From Paracoccus contaminans (GTDB lineage: Bacteria; Pseudomonadota; Alphaproteobacteria; Rhodobacterales; Rhodobacteraceae), in contig NZ_CP020612.1 of the NCBI RefSeq assembly GCF_002105555.1, forward strand, positions 2,286,001 through 2,350,000: 64,000 nucleotides of DNA, read 5' to 3'. This document shows positions 1 to 8,420 of the stretch, piece by piece; position 1 is the stretch's first letter; the number at the start of each line of letters is the position of its first letter. A model generated the notes under the pieces. It had not been told where the DNA came from and searched no databases. It saw nothing but the letters and a program-made list of their open reading frames with translations. The position numbers and the translations under genes were made by a program.

Positions 1-1
1 C

Positions 2-751
2 GGGACGGACTTCGAACCCGAGAGCGGGCTCACCGCCTCCGAGGTGCGGTCGGGCTCGGACCTGTCCGTCGATGCTCAGGACGCTGAGGGTGTGCTGACC
101 TCGGACCGGATCACCGAGACCGACATCCTGGACGGCCGCTGGGACAACGCCGAGGTCGAGGTCTGGCGGGTAAACTGGGCCGACTCCAGTCAGCGCGTCC
201 TGATGCGCCGCGGGGCCATCGGCCAGATCCGGCGCGGGCGGCTGGCCTTCGTCGCCGAAGTCCGCTCGCTCGCCCATGTGCTGGGCCAGACGGTCGGGCG
301 GACCTTCCAGGCGACCTGTGATGCCGCACTCGGCGACGCGCGCTGCGGTGTCGACCTCGAGGATCCCGCCTACAATGGCACGGGCGCGGTGATCGACCTT
401 CTGCGCGACCGTGCCTTCACGGCCTCGGGCCTCGGCGCCTTCGCCCCCGGCTGGTTCACCTTCGGCACGCTGGACTGGACGAGCGGCGCGAACACGGGAC
501 GGCACGCCGAGGTTTTGGGCCATGACGTCACGGATGGCGTGGCAATCCTGACCCTGCTCGAGGCGCCGGTGCGCGCGATCACCGAGGGCGACGCTTTCAC
601 CATCCGTGCGGGCTGCGACAAGCGGATGGAAACCTGCGGGGCGAAGTTCGCCAACACCGCCAACTTCCGGGGTTTCCCGCATATCCCCGGCCAGGACGCC
701 GTGCTCCGCTATGCCACGAAGGATGGCGGGCACGAGGGTGGCGTGCTGTGA
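2..751 (+). CDS. DUF2163 tail protein, 5' end outside the window
   Basis: This is the C-terminal part of a phage or gene-transfer-agent tail protein of the DUF2163 family, the counterpart of RcGTA gene 13, expected in the distal tail/baseplate. The frame is open to the left edge and the first readable residues (TDFEPESGLTASEVRSGSDL) fit the family, so the true start lies upstream; the GTG at 44 is internal. Visible family features are the LGDARC motif near the middle and a Cys-rich C-terminal part (AGCDKRMETC). It overlaps the next gene by a GTGA stop/start, which indicates translational coupling in the tail operon. About 250 residues are visible of roughly 290 usual for the family. Confidence 0.85.
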   Translation, partial: GTDFEPESGLTASEVRSGSDLSVDAQDAEGVLTSDRITETDILDGRWDNAEVEVWRVNWADSSQRVLMRRGAIGQIRRGRLAFVAEVRSLAHVLGQTVGRTFQATCDAALGDARCGVDLEDPAYNGTGAVIDLLRDRAFTASGLGAFAPGWFTFGTLDWTSGANTGRHAEVLGHDVTDGVAILTLLEAPVRAITEGDAFTIRAGCDKRMETCGAKFANTANFRGFPHIPGQDAVLRYATKDGGHEGGVL

Positions 752-1197
752 CGCAACCTCTCGCAGCGGCGGCCGACCCGGCGCGCGTCATCGCGATTGC
801 GCGTTCCTGGCTCGGCACGCCGTATCATGATCAGGCAAGCCTAAAGGGCGTCGGCTGCGACTGCCTTGGGCTGGCCCGGGGCGTCTGGCGCGAGGTGGTG
901 GGTCCGGAGCCGTTCCCAATCCCGACCTACAGCCGGGACTGGGGCGAGACCGGACCGCGCGAGGTGCTGGCCGAGGGCGCACGGCGCATGATGACCGAAG
1001 TGGAACCGGAGACGGCCGGACCCGGCGCGCTGGTCCTCTTTCGCATGAAGCCGCGCGCCATCGCCAAGCATGTCGGGATCCTGACCGCGCCCGACAGCTT
1101 CCTACACGCCTACGAGCGGCTCGGCGTGATCGAGGAGGCGCTCACCCAATCCTGGCGGCGGCGCATCGCCTTCGCCTTCCTGTTCCCGCAACGCTGA
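748..1197 (+). CDS. NlpC/P60-type tail peptidase (GTA gp14-like)
   Basis: A 149-residue NlpC/P60-fold hydrolase, the usual partner between DUF2163 and the large hub protein in GTA-like tails. It probably cleaves peptidoglycan crosslinks so that the tail tip can cross the wall. The catalytic Cys is C39 in GCDCLGL and the likely His is H108 in AKHVGI. The start is GTG, overlapping the stop of the upstream gene. It has no signal peptide, as expected for a protein assembled into the virion. The family is clear; the role in entry rather than lysis is inferred from position. Confidence 0.88.
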   Translation: MTQPLAAAADPARVIAIARSWLGTPYHDQASLKGVGCDCLGLARGVWREVVGPEPFPIPTYSRDWGETGPREVLAEGARRMMTEVEPETAGPGALVLFRMKPRAIAKHVGILTAPDSFLHAYERLGVIEEALTQSWRRRIAFAFLFPQR

Positions 1198-1207
1198 GAG
1201 CCCCGAC

Positions 1208-4200
1208 ATGGCCACCCTCGTCCTCGGCGCCGCTGGCGCCGCCATTGGCGGCAGCATCGGCGGTGCGATCCTCGGCGTCAGCGCCGCGACCATCGGCGGC
1301 TTCATCGGCTCCAGCATCGGCTCGGTCGTCGACAGCTGGATCATCTCGTCGCTGGCGCCCACGCAGCGCATCGAGGGCGCGCGGCTCGACACGCTGCGCA
1401 TCACCTCGGCCACAGAGGGCGCGGTCATGCCGCGGCTCTACGGCCGTATGCGGATGGGCGGCAACATCATCTGGGCGACGGATTTCCGCGAGGAGACGAA
1501 GACCACCACCCAAGGCGGCGGCAAGGGCGGCGGCGGAGGAAAAGTCAAGACGACCGAGTATCTCTACTACGCCAGCTTCGCCGTGGCGCTTTGCGAGGGG
1601 CCAATCACCGGCATCGGGCGCATCTGGGCCGACGGCAAGCCGATGGACCTCTCCGGCGTCACGTGGCGCTGGTATCCCGGCGACGAGGTGCAGAGCCCCG
1701 ATCCGTTCATCGCGGCGAAGATGGGCGCGGCGAACACGCCCGCCTATCGCGGCACGGCCTATGTCGTCTTCGAGGAGCTGGCGCTCTCCACCTACGGCAA
1801 CCGCCTGCCGCAGCTCTCTTTCGAGGTGTTCCGGCCGCTCGCCGATCCCGACACCGCCGAGGGGCTGACCTGCGCCGTCACCATGATCCCGGCCTCCGGC
1901 GAGTTCACCTATGCGACGCAGGCCATCCGCAAGACCGATGGCGGCGCGACGGTGCCCGAGAACCTGAACGCGCTGCCGGACGCCACCGACATGGAGGAGG
2001 CGCTGGACCGGCTGCAGGCCATGGCCCCGGCGGTCGAGAGCGTCAGCCTCGTCGTAGCATGGTTCGGCAACGATCTGCGCGCGGGGTCGTGCAAGGTGCG
2101 GCCGGGCGTCGAGGTGTCGGCCAAGTCGACGACACCCACCAGCTGGTCGGTGAATGGCGTGAGCCGCGCCAATGCTTTCCTCGTCAGCCGCGACGAGCAA
2201 GACCGCCCAGTCTATGGCGGCACGCCGTCCGACTTTGCGGTGGTGCAGGCGATCCAGGAGATGAAGGCGCGCGGGCTGCGGGTCACCTTCTACCCGTTCA
2301 TCCTGATGGACGTGCCGCCCGGCAACAGTCTGCCAAACCCGTATTCCGACAATGCCGCCGAGGTGGGCCAGCCTGCATTCCCCTGGCGGGGGCGGATCAC
2401 CTGTTCGCCTGCAGCGGGATATGCCGGATCGGTCGACAAGACGGCGACGGCCGCAAGTCAGGTCGCGGCGCTGTTCGGCGCGGCCACACCCGCCAGCTTC
2501 AGCGTCTCGGGCGAGAGCGTCAGTTGGATCGGATCCCCCGGCGACTGGGGCCTGCGCCGTATGGTCCTGCACTACGCCCATCTCTGCGCGGCGGCGGGCG
2601 GGGTCGACGCGTTCCTGATCGGCACTGAGATGCCGGGGCTGACGACGATCCGCGCGGGCGCTTCCACCTATCCGGCCGTGCAGGGGTATCGGGATCTGCT
2701 CGCCGATGTCCGCTCGATCCTCGGGTCCGGCACCAAGATCGGTTATGCCGCCGACTGGTCGGAGTACTTCGGGCACCAGCCGGGCGACGGCACCGGCGAC
2801 GTGTTCTTCCACCTCGATCCGCTCTGGGCCGATACGGAGATCGATTTCGTCGGCATCGACAACTACATGCCGCTGTCGGACTGGCGCGACGGCTTCGAAC
2901 ATGCCGACGCGGCCGAGGGCTGGCCGGCAATCTACGACCGGGCCTACCTGCAGGGGAACATCGCGGGTGGCGAAGGCTTCGACTGGTTCTATGCCAGCGC
3001 GGCGGATCGCTCCGCGCAGGTCCGCACTCCGATCACCGACGGTGCCGCCGGCAAGCCGTGGGTCTTCCGCTACAAGGACCTGCGCAGCTGGTGGTCGACC
3101 CCGCACTACGACCGCCCGGGCGGGGTGGAGAGCGGCACGCCGACAGCGTGGACGCCAGAGTCCAAGCCGATCTGGTTCACCGAGCTGGGCTGCCCGGCCA
3201 TCGACTGGGGCACGAACCAGCCCAACGTCTTCTTCGACCCGAAGTCGTCCGAGAGCTTCACGCCGTACTTCTCGCGGGGCTGGCGCGATGACGCCATCCA
3301 GCGCGCCTATCTCGAGGCGACATATCTCTGGTGGGGCGAGGCTGCGAACAACCCGGTGTCTTCGGTCTACGGCGGCCGGATGGTGCATGTGCCCGAATGC
3401 GCCGCCTGGACCTGGGACGCGCGGCCGTACCCATTCTTTCCCGCGCTGACTGACGTCTGGACGGACGGCGCGAACTGGCGGCTCGGGCACTGGCTGACCG
3501 GGCGTCTCGGCGCGGTGTCGCTGGCCGCACTGGTGCGGCACCTCTGTCTCCGCGCCGGGCTGTCCGAGTCCCGGATCGACGTCTCCGGTCTCTGGGGCGC
3601 GGTCGAAGGCTACGCCATCACGGCGCTGGAGAGCCCGCGCGCCTCGATCACCATGCTGTCGCGGCACTTCGGCTTCGACGCCGTCGAGACCGAAGGGGTG
3701 ATCCGGTTCGTGATGCGCGGCCGGGCGTCTGTCGCCACCCTAGCGCCCGACGATCTGGTCGCGGCCCGCGAGGGTGACATCCTCGAGCTCACGCGCGGCC
3801 AGGAGACGGAACTGCCGCAGGCCCTGAAATGGCAGTTCGCGCGTGCCGACGAGGATTACGACGCGGCCCTCGTCGAGGCGCGGCGCATCACCGTGGACAC
3901 GACCCGGATCGCCTCGGAATCCTTCCCGATGGCCGTGCCGCCCGAGGAGGCCGAGCGGCGCTGCCGCCGCGCGCTGATGGAGGCGTGGGTGGGCCGCGAG
4001 ACGGCGGCGTTCCGATTGCCGCCCTCGCGCCTCGCGCTCGATCCGGCCGACGCGATCCGGCTCGCCCATGACGGGCGGTTGGTCGATCTGCGGCTCGTCT
4101 CCATCGCCGACGCCGAGGCGCGCGGCATCGAGGCGGTCCGCCAGGATCGCGCGACCTACGATCTGCCGCCCGGCGATCCGCGCGCGGCGTCGCTGACGCG

Positions 4201-5173
4201 CGCCGTGGTGTTCGGCGCGCCGGATGCGGTGCTGATGGACCTGCCGCAGCTGACCGAGGACCAGCCGGCGCATCGGCCCCTCATTGCGGCGCACGCGGTT
4301 CCCTGGCCGGGCGAGATGGCGGTGTTTCGCAGCCCTTCGACGGATGGCTTCGAGCTGCTTACCAGCTTCGGCACGCGGGCCCGGCTCGGCTCGCTGGTCT
4401 CGGATTTCTATGCAGGCCCCACATCGCGCTTCGACCTCGGCAATGCGCTTGTGGTCGATCTGCTGACCGGCACGCTGGAAAGCGTCACCGACCTGACGCT
4501 GTTCGGCAGCGCCAACGCGCTCGCGATCGAGAGTGCGCCCGGCGCCTGGGAGATCGTGCAGGCGGGCGTGGCCGAGCTGCTGGCGCCCGGCCGGTATCGG
4601 CTGACCCGCTTGCTGCGCGGCCAGCGCGGCACCGAGGGCACCATGGGCAATCCGGCGCCTGCTGGCGCGCGGGTCGTCATGCTGGACACCGCGCTGGCGT
4701 TCCTGCCGATCGCCGAGGCCGATCTCGGTATCCCATGGAACTGGCGCATCGGCCCCGCGAGCCGTCCGGTCAGCGACGAGACCTATGTCGCGCAGGCCTT
4801 CACGCCCGAAGGCGTCGGGCTGCGGCCGTTCTCCGTCGCCCATGTCGAGCAACCGTGGCGCAAGCCGCGCTCGCCCGGCGATCTCACCATCCGCTGGACG
4901 CGCCGGTCCCGTGCGCTCGCGGCCGACAGCTGGGGCGGGCTTGAGGTGCCGCTGGCAGAGGAACTGGAAGCCTACGAGGTCGAGCTCCTCGACGGCGCTG
5001 CCGTGAAGCGGCTGCTGAGCACGACCACGACCAGCGCGCTCTACACCACCGCCCAGCAAACCGCCGACTGGGGCGGGCCGCTCGGGCTCGGCGACAGCCT
5101 CACCGTCCGCATCTACCAGCTCTCCGCCCTCGTCGGGCAGGGCTCACCGAAAACCGTCACGCTCACATTCTGA
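1208..5173 (+). CDS. Large tail hub / host specificity protein with GTA TIM-barrel domain (gp15-like)
   Basis: A 1321-residue protein matching the RcGTA gp15 class. The N-terminus is a glycine-zipper hydrophobic stretch (about residues 1-45). Residues of roughly 430-740 form the TIM-barrel-like module, with glycosyl-hydrolase-like sequences such as DFVGIDNYMPLSDW and WFTELGCPAIDWG. The C-terminal half resembles Phage-tail_3 / host-interaction regions. It starts ten bases after the NlpC gene and sits in the same operon. The protein should form the central hub or megatron of the tail tip and may touch the host envelope. The very long antisense open frames over this gene are GC-driven shadows. 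Confidence 0.88.
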   Translation: MATLVLGAAGAAIGGSIGGAILGVSAATIGGFIGSSIGSVVDSWIISSLAPTQRIEGARLDTLRITSATEGAVMPRLYGRMRMGGNIIWATDFREETKTTTQGGGKGGGGGKVKTTEYLYYASFAVALCEGPITGIGRIWADGKPMDLSGVTWRWYPGDEVQSPDPFIAAKMGAANTPAYRGTAYVVFEELALSTYGNRLPQLSFEVFRPLADPDTAEGLTCAVTMIPASGEFTYATQAIRKTDGGATVPENLNALPDATDMEEALDRLQAMAPAVESVSLVVAWFGNDLRAGSCKVRPGVEVSAKSTTPTSWSVNGVSRANAFLVSRDEQDRPVYGGTPSDFAVVQAIQEMKARGLRVTFYPFILMDVPPGNSLPNPYSDNAAEVGQPAFPWRGRITCSPAAGYAGSVDKTATAASQVAALFGAATPASFSVSGESVSWIGSPGDWGLRRMVLHYAHLCAAAGGVDAFLIGTEMPGLTTIRAGASTYPAVQGYRDLLADVRSILGSGTKIGYAADWSEYFGHQPGDGTGDVFFHLDPLWADTEIDFVGIDNYMPLSDWRDGFEHADAAEGWPAIYDRAYLQGNIAGGEGFDWFYASAADRSAQVRTPITDGAAGKPWVFRYKDLRSWWSTPHYDRPGGVESGTPTAWTPESKPIWFTELGCPAIDWGTNQPNVFFDPKSSESFTPYFSRGWRDDAIQRAYLEATYLWWGEAANNPVSSVYGGRMVHVPECAAWTWDARPYPFFPALTDVWTDGANWRLGHWLTGRLGAVSLAALVRHLCLRAGLSESRIDVSGLWGAVEGYAITALESPRASITMLSRHFGFDAVETEGVIRFVMRGRASVATLAPDDLVAAREGDILELTRGQETELPQALKWQFARADEDYDAALVEARRITVDTTRIASESFPMAVPPEEAERRCRRALMEAWVGRETAAFRLPPSRLALDPADAIRLAHDGRLVDLRLVSIADAEARGIEAVRQDRATYDLPPGDPRAASLTRAVVFGAPDAVLMDLPQLTEDQPAHRPLIAAHAVPWPGEMAVFRSPSTDGFELLTSFGTRARLGSLVSDFYAGPTSRFDLGNALVVDLLTGTLESVTDLTLFGSANALAIESAPGAWEIVQAGVAELLAPGRYRLTRLLRGQRGTEGTMGNPAPAGARVVMLDTALAFLPIAEADLGIPWNWRIGPASRPVSDETYVAQAFTPEGVGLRPFSVAHVEQPWRKPRSPGDLTIRWTRRSRALAADSWGGLEVPLAEELEAYEVELLDGAAVKRLLSTTTTSALYTTAQQTADWGGPLGLGDSLTVRIYQLSALVGQGSPKTVTLTF

Positions 5174-5180
5174 GGACCCC

Positions 5181-6257
5181 ATGTCCGACGCCACCACCCA
5201 TCTCCTGCTGCCCTACATCCTCGCGGCGCAGGCCCAGAAGCATGTCACACACAATGAGGCGCTGCGGATCCTCGACGGGCTCGTCCAGCTCTCGGTTCTC
5301 GACCGGGACTTGACCGCGCCGCCCGGCAGCCCCGCGGATGGCAATCGCTACATCGTCGCCTCGGGCGCGACGGGCGACTGGGCGGGCTGGGACCTGAATG
5401 TCGCGCTCTGGACCGATGGCGCCTGGCTGCGCCTGCCGCCGCGGACCGGCTGGCGGGCATGGGTCGAGGACGAGGGCCTGCTGCTGGTCTACGATGGGTC
5501 TGTCTGGGTCGGCACCACGCCCGCAGCGCTGCAGAACCTCGCACTGCTGGGCCTCGGCACGACGGGGGACGCCTCGAACGCGTTCTCAGCCAAGCTCAAC
5601 GCCGCGCTCTGGACGGCAAAGACCGTCGCCGAAGGCGGCACCGGCGATCTGTTCTACACCATGAACAAGGAGGCCGCGGGCGACGATCTCGGGCTGACGC
5701 TGCAGACCGGCTTTGTGACCAAGGCGCTGGTCGGCCTGTTCGGCTCGGACAGGTTCCGGCTCGCCGTCTCGGCTGACGGCAGTACCTTCTTCGACGGGCT
5801 GAGCGTCGACAACGCGAACGGCATCGTCGATCAGCCCCGGCTGCCGCGCTTCAAGGCGTACACCAACTACGACAACTATGTCGGCGTCGGGGCCTGGACG
5901 AAGATCGGCCTCAACAACACCGACCACAACGACCAGGGCGCCTTCGACGCCGCGAACAACCACTTCGTGGCGCCGGTTGACGGCACCTACCTCTTCGGCG
6001 CGACGCTGCTCTACAAGATCAACGCCAGCGCCACGGCCCGCATGCGCGGGCGGCTCGTCCTGAACGGCACCACCGAAATCCGCGGCTCCCTCGGCGAAAT
6101 CTCCGCCACCCACGTCTCGCTCGCCACCGCGATCTGGCTGCAGACCATGGTGCCGCTGACCGCGGGCGATACCGTCGAGCTGCAGGGATATTTCCGGGTC
6201 GCGGATGGCTACTTCGCCGCCGATCACACGTCCTTCTGGGGCTGCAAGGTCGGCTGA
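5181..6257 (+). CDS. DUF2793 tail fibre protein with C1q-like C-terminal domain
   Basis: A 358-residue protein. The N-terminal ~100 residues carry the DUF2793 signature (LLPYILAAQAQKHVTHNEAL and a WTDGAWLRLPPRTGW stretch), which attaches fibres to GTA-like tails; RcGTA has a DUF2793 fibre encoded away from its main cluster. The C-terminal ~130 residues look like a C1q/TNF-like jelly-roll (pattern F-x-AP-x-DGTYLFGA), a common trimeric receptor-binding tip. It begins eight bases after the hub gene. Domain assignment at the N-terminus is firm and the C1q-like call is by pattern. Confidence 0.82.
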   Translation: MSDATTHLLLPYILAAQAQKHVTHNEALRILDGLVQLSVLDRDLTAPPGSPADGNRYIVASGATGDWAGWDLNVALWTDGAWLRLPPRTGWRAWVEDEGLLLVYDGSVWVGTTPAALQNLALLGLGTTGDASNAFSAKLNAALWTAKTVAEGGTGDLFYTMNKEAAGDDLGLTLQTGFVTKALVGLFGSDRFRLAVSADGSTFFDGLSVDNANGIVDQPRLPRFKAYTNYDNYVGVGAWTKIGLNNTDHNDQGAFDAANNHFVAPVDGTYLFGATLLYKINASATARMRGRLVLNGTTEIRGSLGEISATHVSLATAIWLQTMVPLTAGDTVELQGYFRVADGYFAADHTSFWGCKVG

Positions 6258-6276
6258 GCGGCGGAAGGAGGATCCA

Positions 6277-6564
6277 ATGACACCACCCCGATCCGAGGGC
6301 TTCGTGCGCATGCCCGACGCCGAGTTCGAGGCGATCCTGACGCGGGCGGCCGAGGAAGGCGCAAAGCGTGCGCTGGCCGATGTCGGGCTCGACGGCGACG
6401 AGGCCGCGCTCGACATCCGCGACCTGCGATCCCTGGTGGATTGCATCCGGCTGGTGCGCCGCACCGCCATGCAGACCGCCGTCCGCATGATCACCACCGG
6501 CGTCATGCTGGCGCTGCTCGCGGGCATCGCCATCAAGCTGAAGATCTTCGGCGGCAGCCCGTAG
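6277..6564 (+). CDS. Small membrane protein, DUF6127-like, possible holin
   Basis: A 95-residue protein with a hydrophilic N-terminus and one C-terminal transmembrane segment (around residues 68-90, TTGVMLALLAGIAIKLKIF) preceded by arginines. I chose ATG 6277 because GGAGGA lies six bases upstream; a longer in-frame extension overlaps the fibre gene and is unlikely. It resembles DUF6127 proteins that sit just before endolysins in Rhodobacterales prophages. Position between tail and endolysin suggests a holin or lysis accessory. This is inference, as a single helix with a long cytoplasmic part is not diagnostic. Confidence 0.65.
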   Translation: MTPPRSEGFVRMPDAEFEAILTRAAEEGAKRALADVGLDGDEAALDIRDLRSLVDCIRLVRRTAMQTAVRMITTGVMLALLAGIAIKLKIFGGSP

Positions 6565-6598
6565 CCGCGCCCCATCCCCATTCATCAGCCCGCAATGA

Positions 6599-6666
6599 CC
6601 CGCCCTCGTGGCGGGGTGAGCCGTGGTCTGCCTGACAGGCAGACGGGAAGGTCCAGTGGACCTTCC
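6599..6666. repeat. Three consecutive stem-loops in the holin-endolysin gap
   Basis: Three perfect inverted repeats stand almost end to end: 6599-6615 (CCCGCC/GGCGGG), 6626-6644 (GTCTGCCT/AGGCAGAC) and 6646-6666 (GGAAGGTCC/GGACCTTCC). They fill the 159-base gap before the endolysin. None is followed by a T-run, so a simple terminator is not obvious. They could be an RNA-processing or translation-control element, or a REP-like repeat. Confidence 0.7.
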
Positions 6667-6723
6667 CAAGCGGCGAACGCACCGAGCCCTGCGAGGGGCC
6701 GGAAACTCGTTCTGGAGGCCCCC

Positions 6724-7398
6724 ATGACCACGACTTTCCACCGCCATTGGCGCGACGTGTCCGAGAGCACCTGGCGTTGGCCGAATTTCAGCCCGGCCGA
6801 AATCGCCTGCCGGGGCACCGGCAAGCTGCTGATCAACGAACCCGCGATCGACAAGCTGCAGGCGCTGCGCGACCGGCTCGGCAAGCCGCTGATCGTCCGC
6901 TCGGCCTACCGCAGCCCCGAGCACAACCGCGCCGTGGGCGGCGCCACCCGCTCGAAGCACCTCGACGGCGCCGCGTTCGACATCGCCATGGCGAACCACG
7001 ACCCGGTGGCCTTCGAGGCGGCGGCGCGGGAGGTCGGGTTCCTCGGCTTCGGCTTCTATCCGCGCTCGGGCTTCATCCATGTCGACCTTGGGCCCGCGCG
7101 GCAGTGGGGCGAGCGCTTCCCGGTCCGGGCGACGGCATTCGCAGCCGAGACGCCGCCCGCGCGCGAGGTTTTGGCGCAGAGCCGCACCATGAAGGGTGGC
7201 GGGGCAGCTGGTGTGGCGACGCTGGGCGCAGCCGGGGTCGAGGTTGCGCAGAGCGTCCTGGCCGAGACGCAATCCGCCATTCTGCCGCTCGTGCCGTATC
7301 TCGACACGCTTCGCTGGGTGTTCATCGCCGTCGCGCTCGGCGGCATCGCAGTCACGATCTATGCCCGCCTCGACGACTGGAAGCGGGGGCGGCGATGA
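6724..7398 (+). CDS. M15-family endolysin (D,D-peptidase) with C-terminal transmembrane segment
   Basis: A 224-residue peptidase M15A (peptidoglycan L,D- or D,D-peptidase) used as the phage endolysin. The zinc site is visible as SKHLDGAAFD (H79, D86) and FIHVD (H119). The family domain occupies about residues 10-130. It is followed by a linker and a predicted transmembrane helix (about 195-215, WVFIAVALGGIAVTIYARL). ATG 6724 follows a GGAGG motif; an in-frame extension upstream runs through the stem-loop region and is rejected. The stop overlaps the next start (ATGA). The C-terminal membrane anchor is unusual for an M15 endolysin. Confidence 0.86.
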   Translation: MTTTFHRHWRDVSESTWRWPNFSPAEIACRGTGKLLINEPAIDKLQALRDRLGKPLIVRSAYRSPEHNRAVGGATRSKHLDGAAFDIAMANHDPVAFEAAAREVGFLGFGFYPRSGFIHVDLGPARQWGERFPVRATAFAAETPPAREVLAQSRTMKGGGAAGVATLGAAGVEVAQSVLAETQSAILPLVPYLDTLRWVFIAVALGGIAVTIYARLDDWKRGRR

Positions 7399-7652
7399 TC
7401 GGCGGGCTCCTCACCGGGATCGCCGCCAGCCCGTGGATGCGGTCCGCGCTGCGCTACGGCGCCATCGCGCTCGCCGTGCTGCTGTTCCTGTTTGCGCTTC
7501 GGCGGTCCGGCGAGCGAGCGGGACGCCTCGCCGAACGCCTTGAGACAACGGAGAAGGTCAATGATGTCCAACGCCAGATGCTGGAAGCAGCGGCTCGCCG
7601 CCCTCGCGATCACCACGAGCTTGCTGAGCGGCTGCGCGACGGTTCGTTCTGA
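7395..7652 (+). CDS. Rz-like inner-membrane spanin
   Basis: An 85-residue protein with an N-terminal transmembrane segment (about residues 14-34, LRYGAIALAVLLFLFALRR) and a charged, probably helical remainder with EKVNDVQRQMLEAAARR. This is the architecture of Rz i-spanins. It starts inside the endolysin stop codon (ATGA). A lipoprotein gene begins inside it in another frame at 7561, which is the classical nested Rz/Rz1 arrangement that disrupts the outer membrane at the end of lysis. The call rests on architecture and context, because spanins conserve little sequence. Confidence 0.7.
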   Translation: MIGGLLTGIAASPWMRSALRYGAIALAVLLFLFALRRSGERAGRLAERLETTEKVNDVQRQMLEAAARRPRDHHELAERLRDGSF

Positions 7653-7812
7653 GAACGGGAGGCTGGCGACATGCCCGCCCGTGGTCGAGTATGGCAGGGA
7701 GTTCCAGGCGCGGGCGGCCGAGGAGCTGGCCTTGGTGCCACAGGGATCGGCGCTCGCGGACATGTTGAGCGACTACGCTGTCATGCGCAACCAGGCGCGG
7801 GCCTGCGGATAG
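7561..7812 (+). CDS. Rz1-like outer-membrane spanin lipoprotein
   Basis: An 83-residue protein with a lipoprotein signal peptide: basic start, hydrophobic core and lipobox LSGC at residues 21-24. The mature part is short. The gene begins at ATG 7561 within the Rz-like gene in a shifted frame and extends 160 bases past it. Together they should form the spanin bridge across the periplasm. A longer frame opens upstream at 7492 but would bury the signal peptide, so it is rejected. Homologous small lipoproteins are frequent in Rhodobacterales prophages (general knowledge). Confidence 0.72.
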   Translation: MMSNARCWKQRLAALAITTSLLSGCATVRSENGRLATCPPVVEYGREFQARAAEELALVPQGSALADMLSDYAVMRNQARACG

Positions 7813-7888
7813 CGCAGCGCGGTCAGCAAGGCCGCTCGATCACCACAGTGCTGGTTTCATGGCCCCGAAAGGGAAACGGCTCTTCCGC

Positions 7889-8353
7889 TCAGGATCGACG
7901 TGCGTTGTCGTCGCCAATCTCGATCTGAAGTTCTTCTGTTCGCAGCCAGATCGACAGGCTTTCCGTCGAGGCTTCCACCTGTTCCAGCTTCCGCAGGGCG
8001 CACTCCCATACCGTCGCCACGCGCCACCCGTCTTCGAGGAGTCTTGTGCGAAGGGCACTGTCTCGAGCGGTGTTCGCATCGAACTTCGCCCGCCAGAACT
8101 CCCGCCGGGTTGCCGGTACGGTCGTGTAGCGGCACCCCTCGTGTCGGTGCCAGAAGCAGCCGTGCACGAAGACCACGGCGCGGTGCTTCGCAAGGACAAG
8201 GTCCGGTCGACCGTGAACCTTGCCGGAATGGAGCCGGAAGCGGAAACCGCGCGCGTGTAATGCGCGCCTGAGAGCCAGCTCGGGCTTGGTGTTCTTTCCC
8301 CTGATTCCCGACATCATCCGGGAACGGGTCTGCTGGTCCACGATATCGGTCAT
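7889..8353 (-). CDS. vsr: Very short patch repair endonuclease (Vsr)
   Basis: A 154-residue Vsr endonuclease, which nicks 5' of T in T:G mismatches produced by deamination of 5-methylcytosine. The N-terminal RSRMMSGIRGKNTKPE block, the catalytic Asp D51 in GRPDLVL and the zinc-site region FVHGCFWHRHEGC are all present. Length matches the family (about 135-155). It is divergent from the cytosine methyltransferase with a 67-base shared upstream region, the usual functional pairing. In MORC/Z1-type systems Vsr-like nucleases have also been proposed as effectors, so this one may repair deaminated sites or act as the system nuclease. Confidence 0.95.
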   Translation of the reverse strand: MTDIVDQQTRSRMMSGIRGKNTKPELALRRALHARGFRFRLHSGKVHGRPDLVLAKHRAVVFVHGCFWHRHEGCRYTTVPATRREFWRAKFDANTARDSALRTRLLEDGWRVATVWECALRKLEQVEASTESLSIWLRTEELQIEIGDDNARRS

Positions 8354-8420
8354 ATCCGTCCTGGTCTTCGTCCCTGAACCTGGTATACACCGGCTGAATG
8401 AAATTCGTCAGGAGCCTGAT

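Noticed and set aside
1142..5059. Very long open frames on the minus strand across the tail hub gene
   Set aside because: They are Arg/Asp/Gly-rich shadows of a high-GC gene, have no recognisable domains and conflict with the well-supported plus-strand hub protein.
1..7812. A genuine gene transfer agent cluster
   Set aside because: Tail genes are GTA-like, but the DUF2793 fibre, endolysin and spanin genes directly follow the hub gene, which fits a prophage; RcGTA keeps fibre and lysis genes at separate loci. The head end is outside the window.
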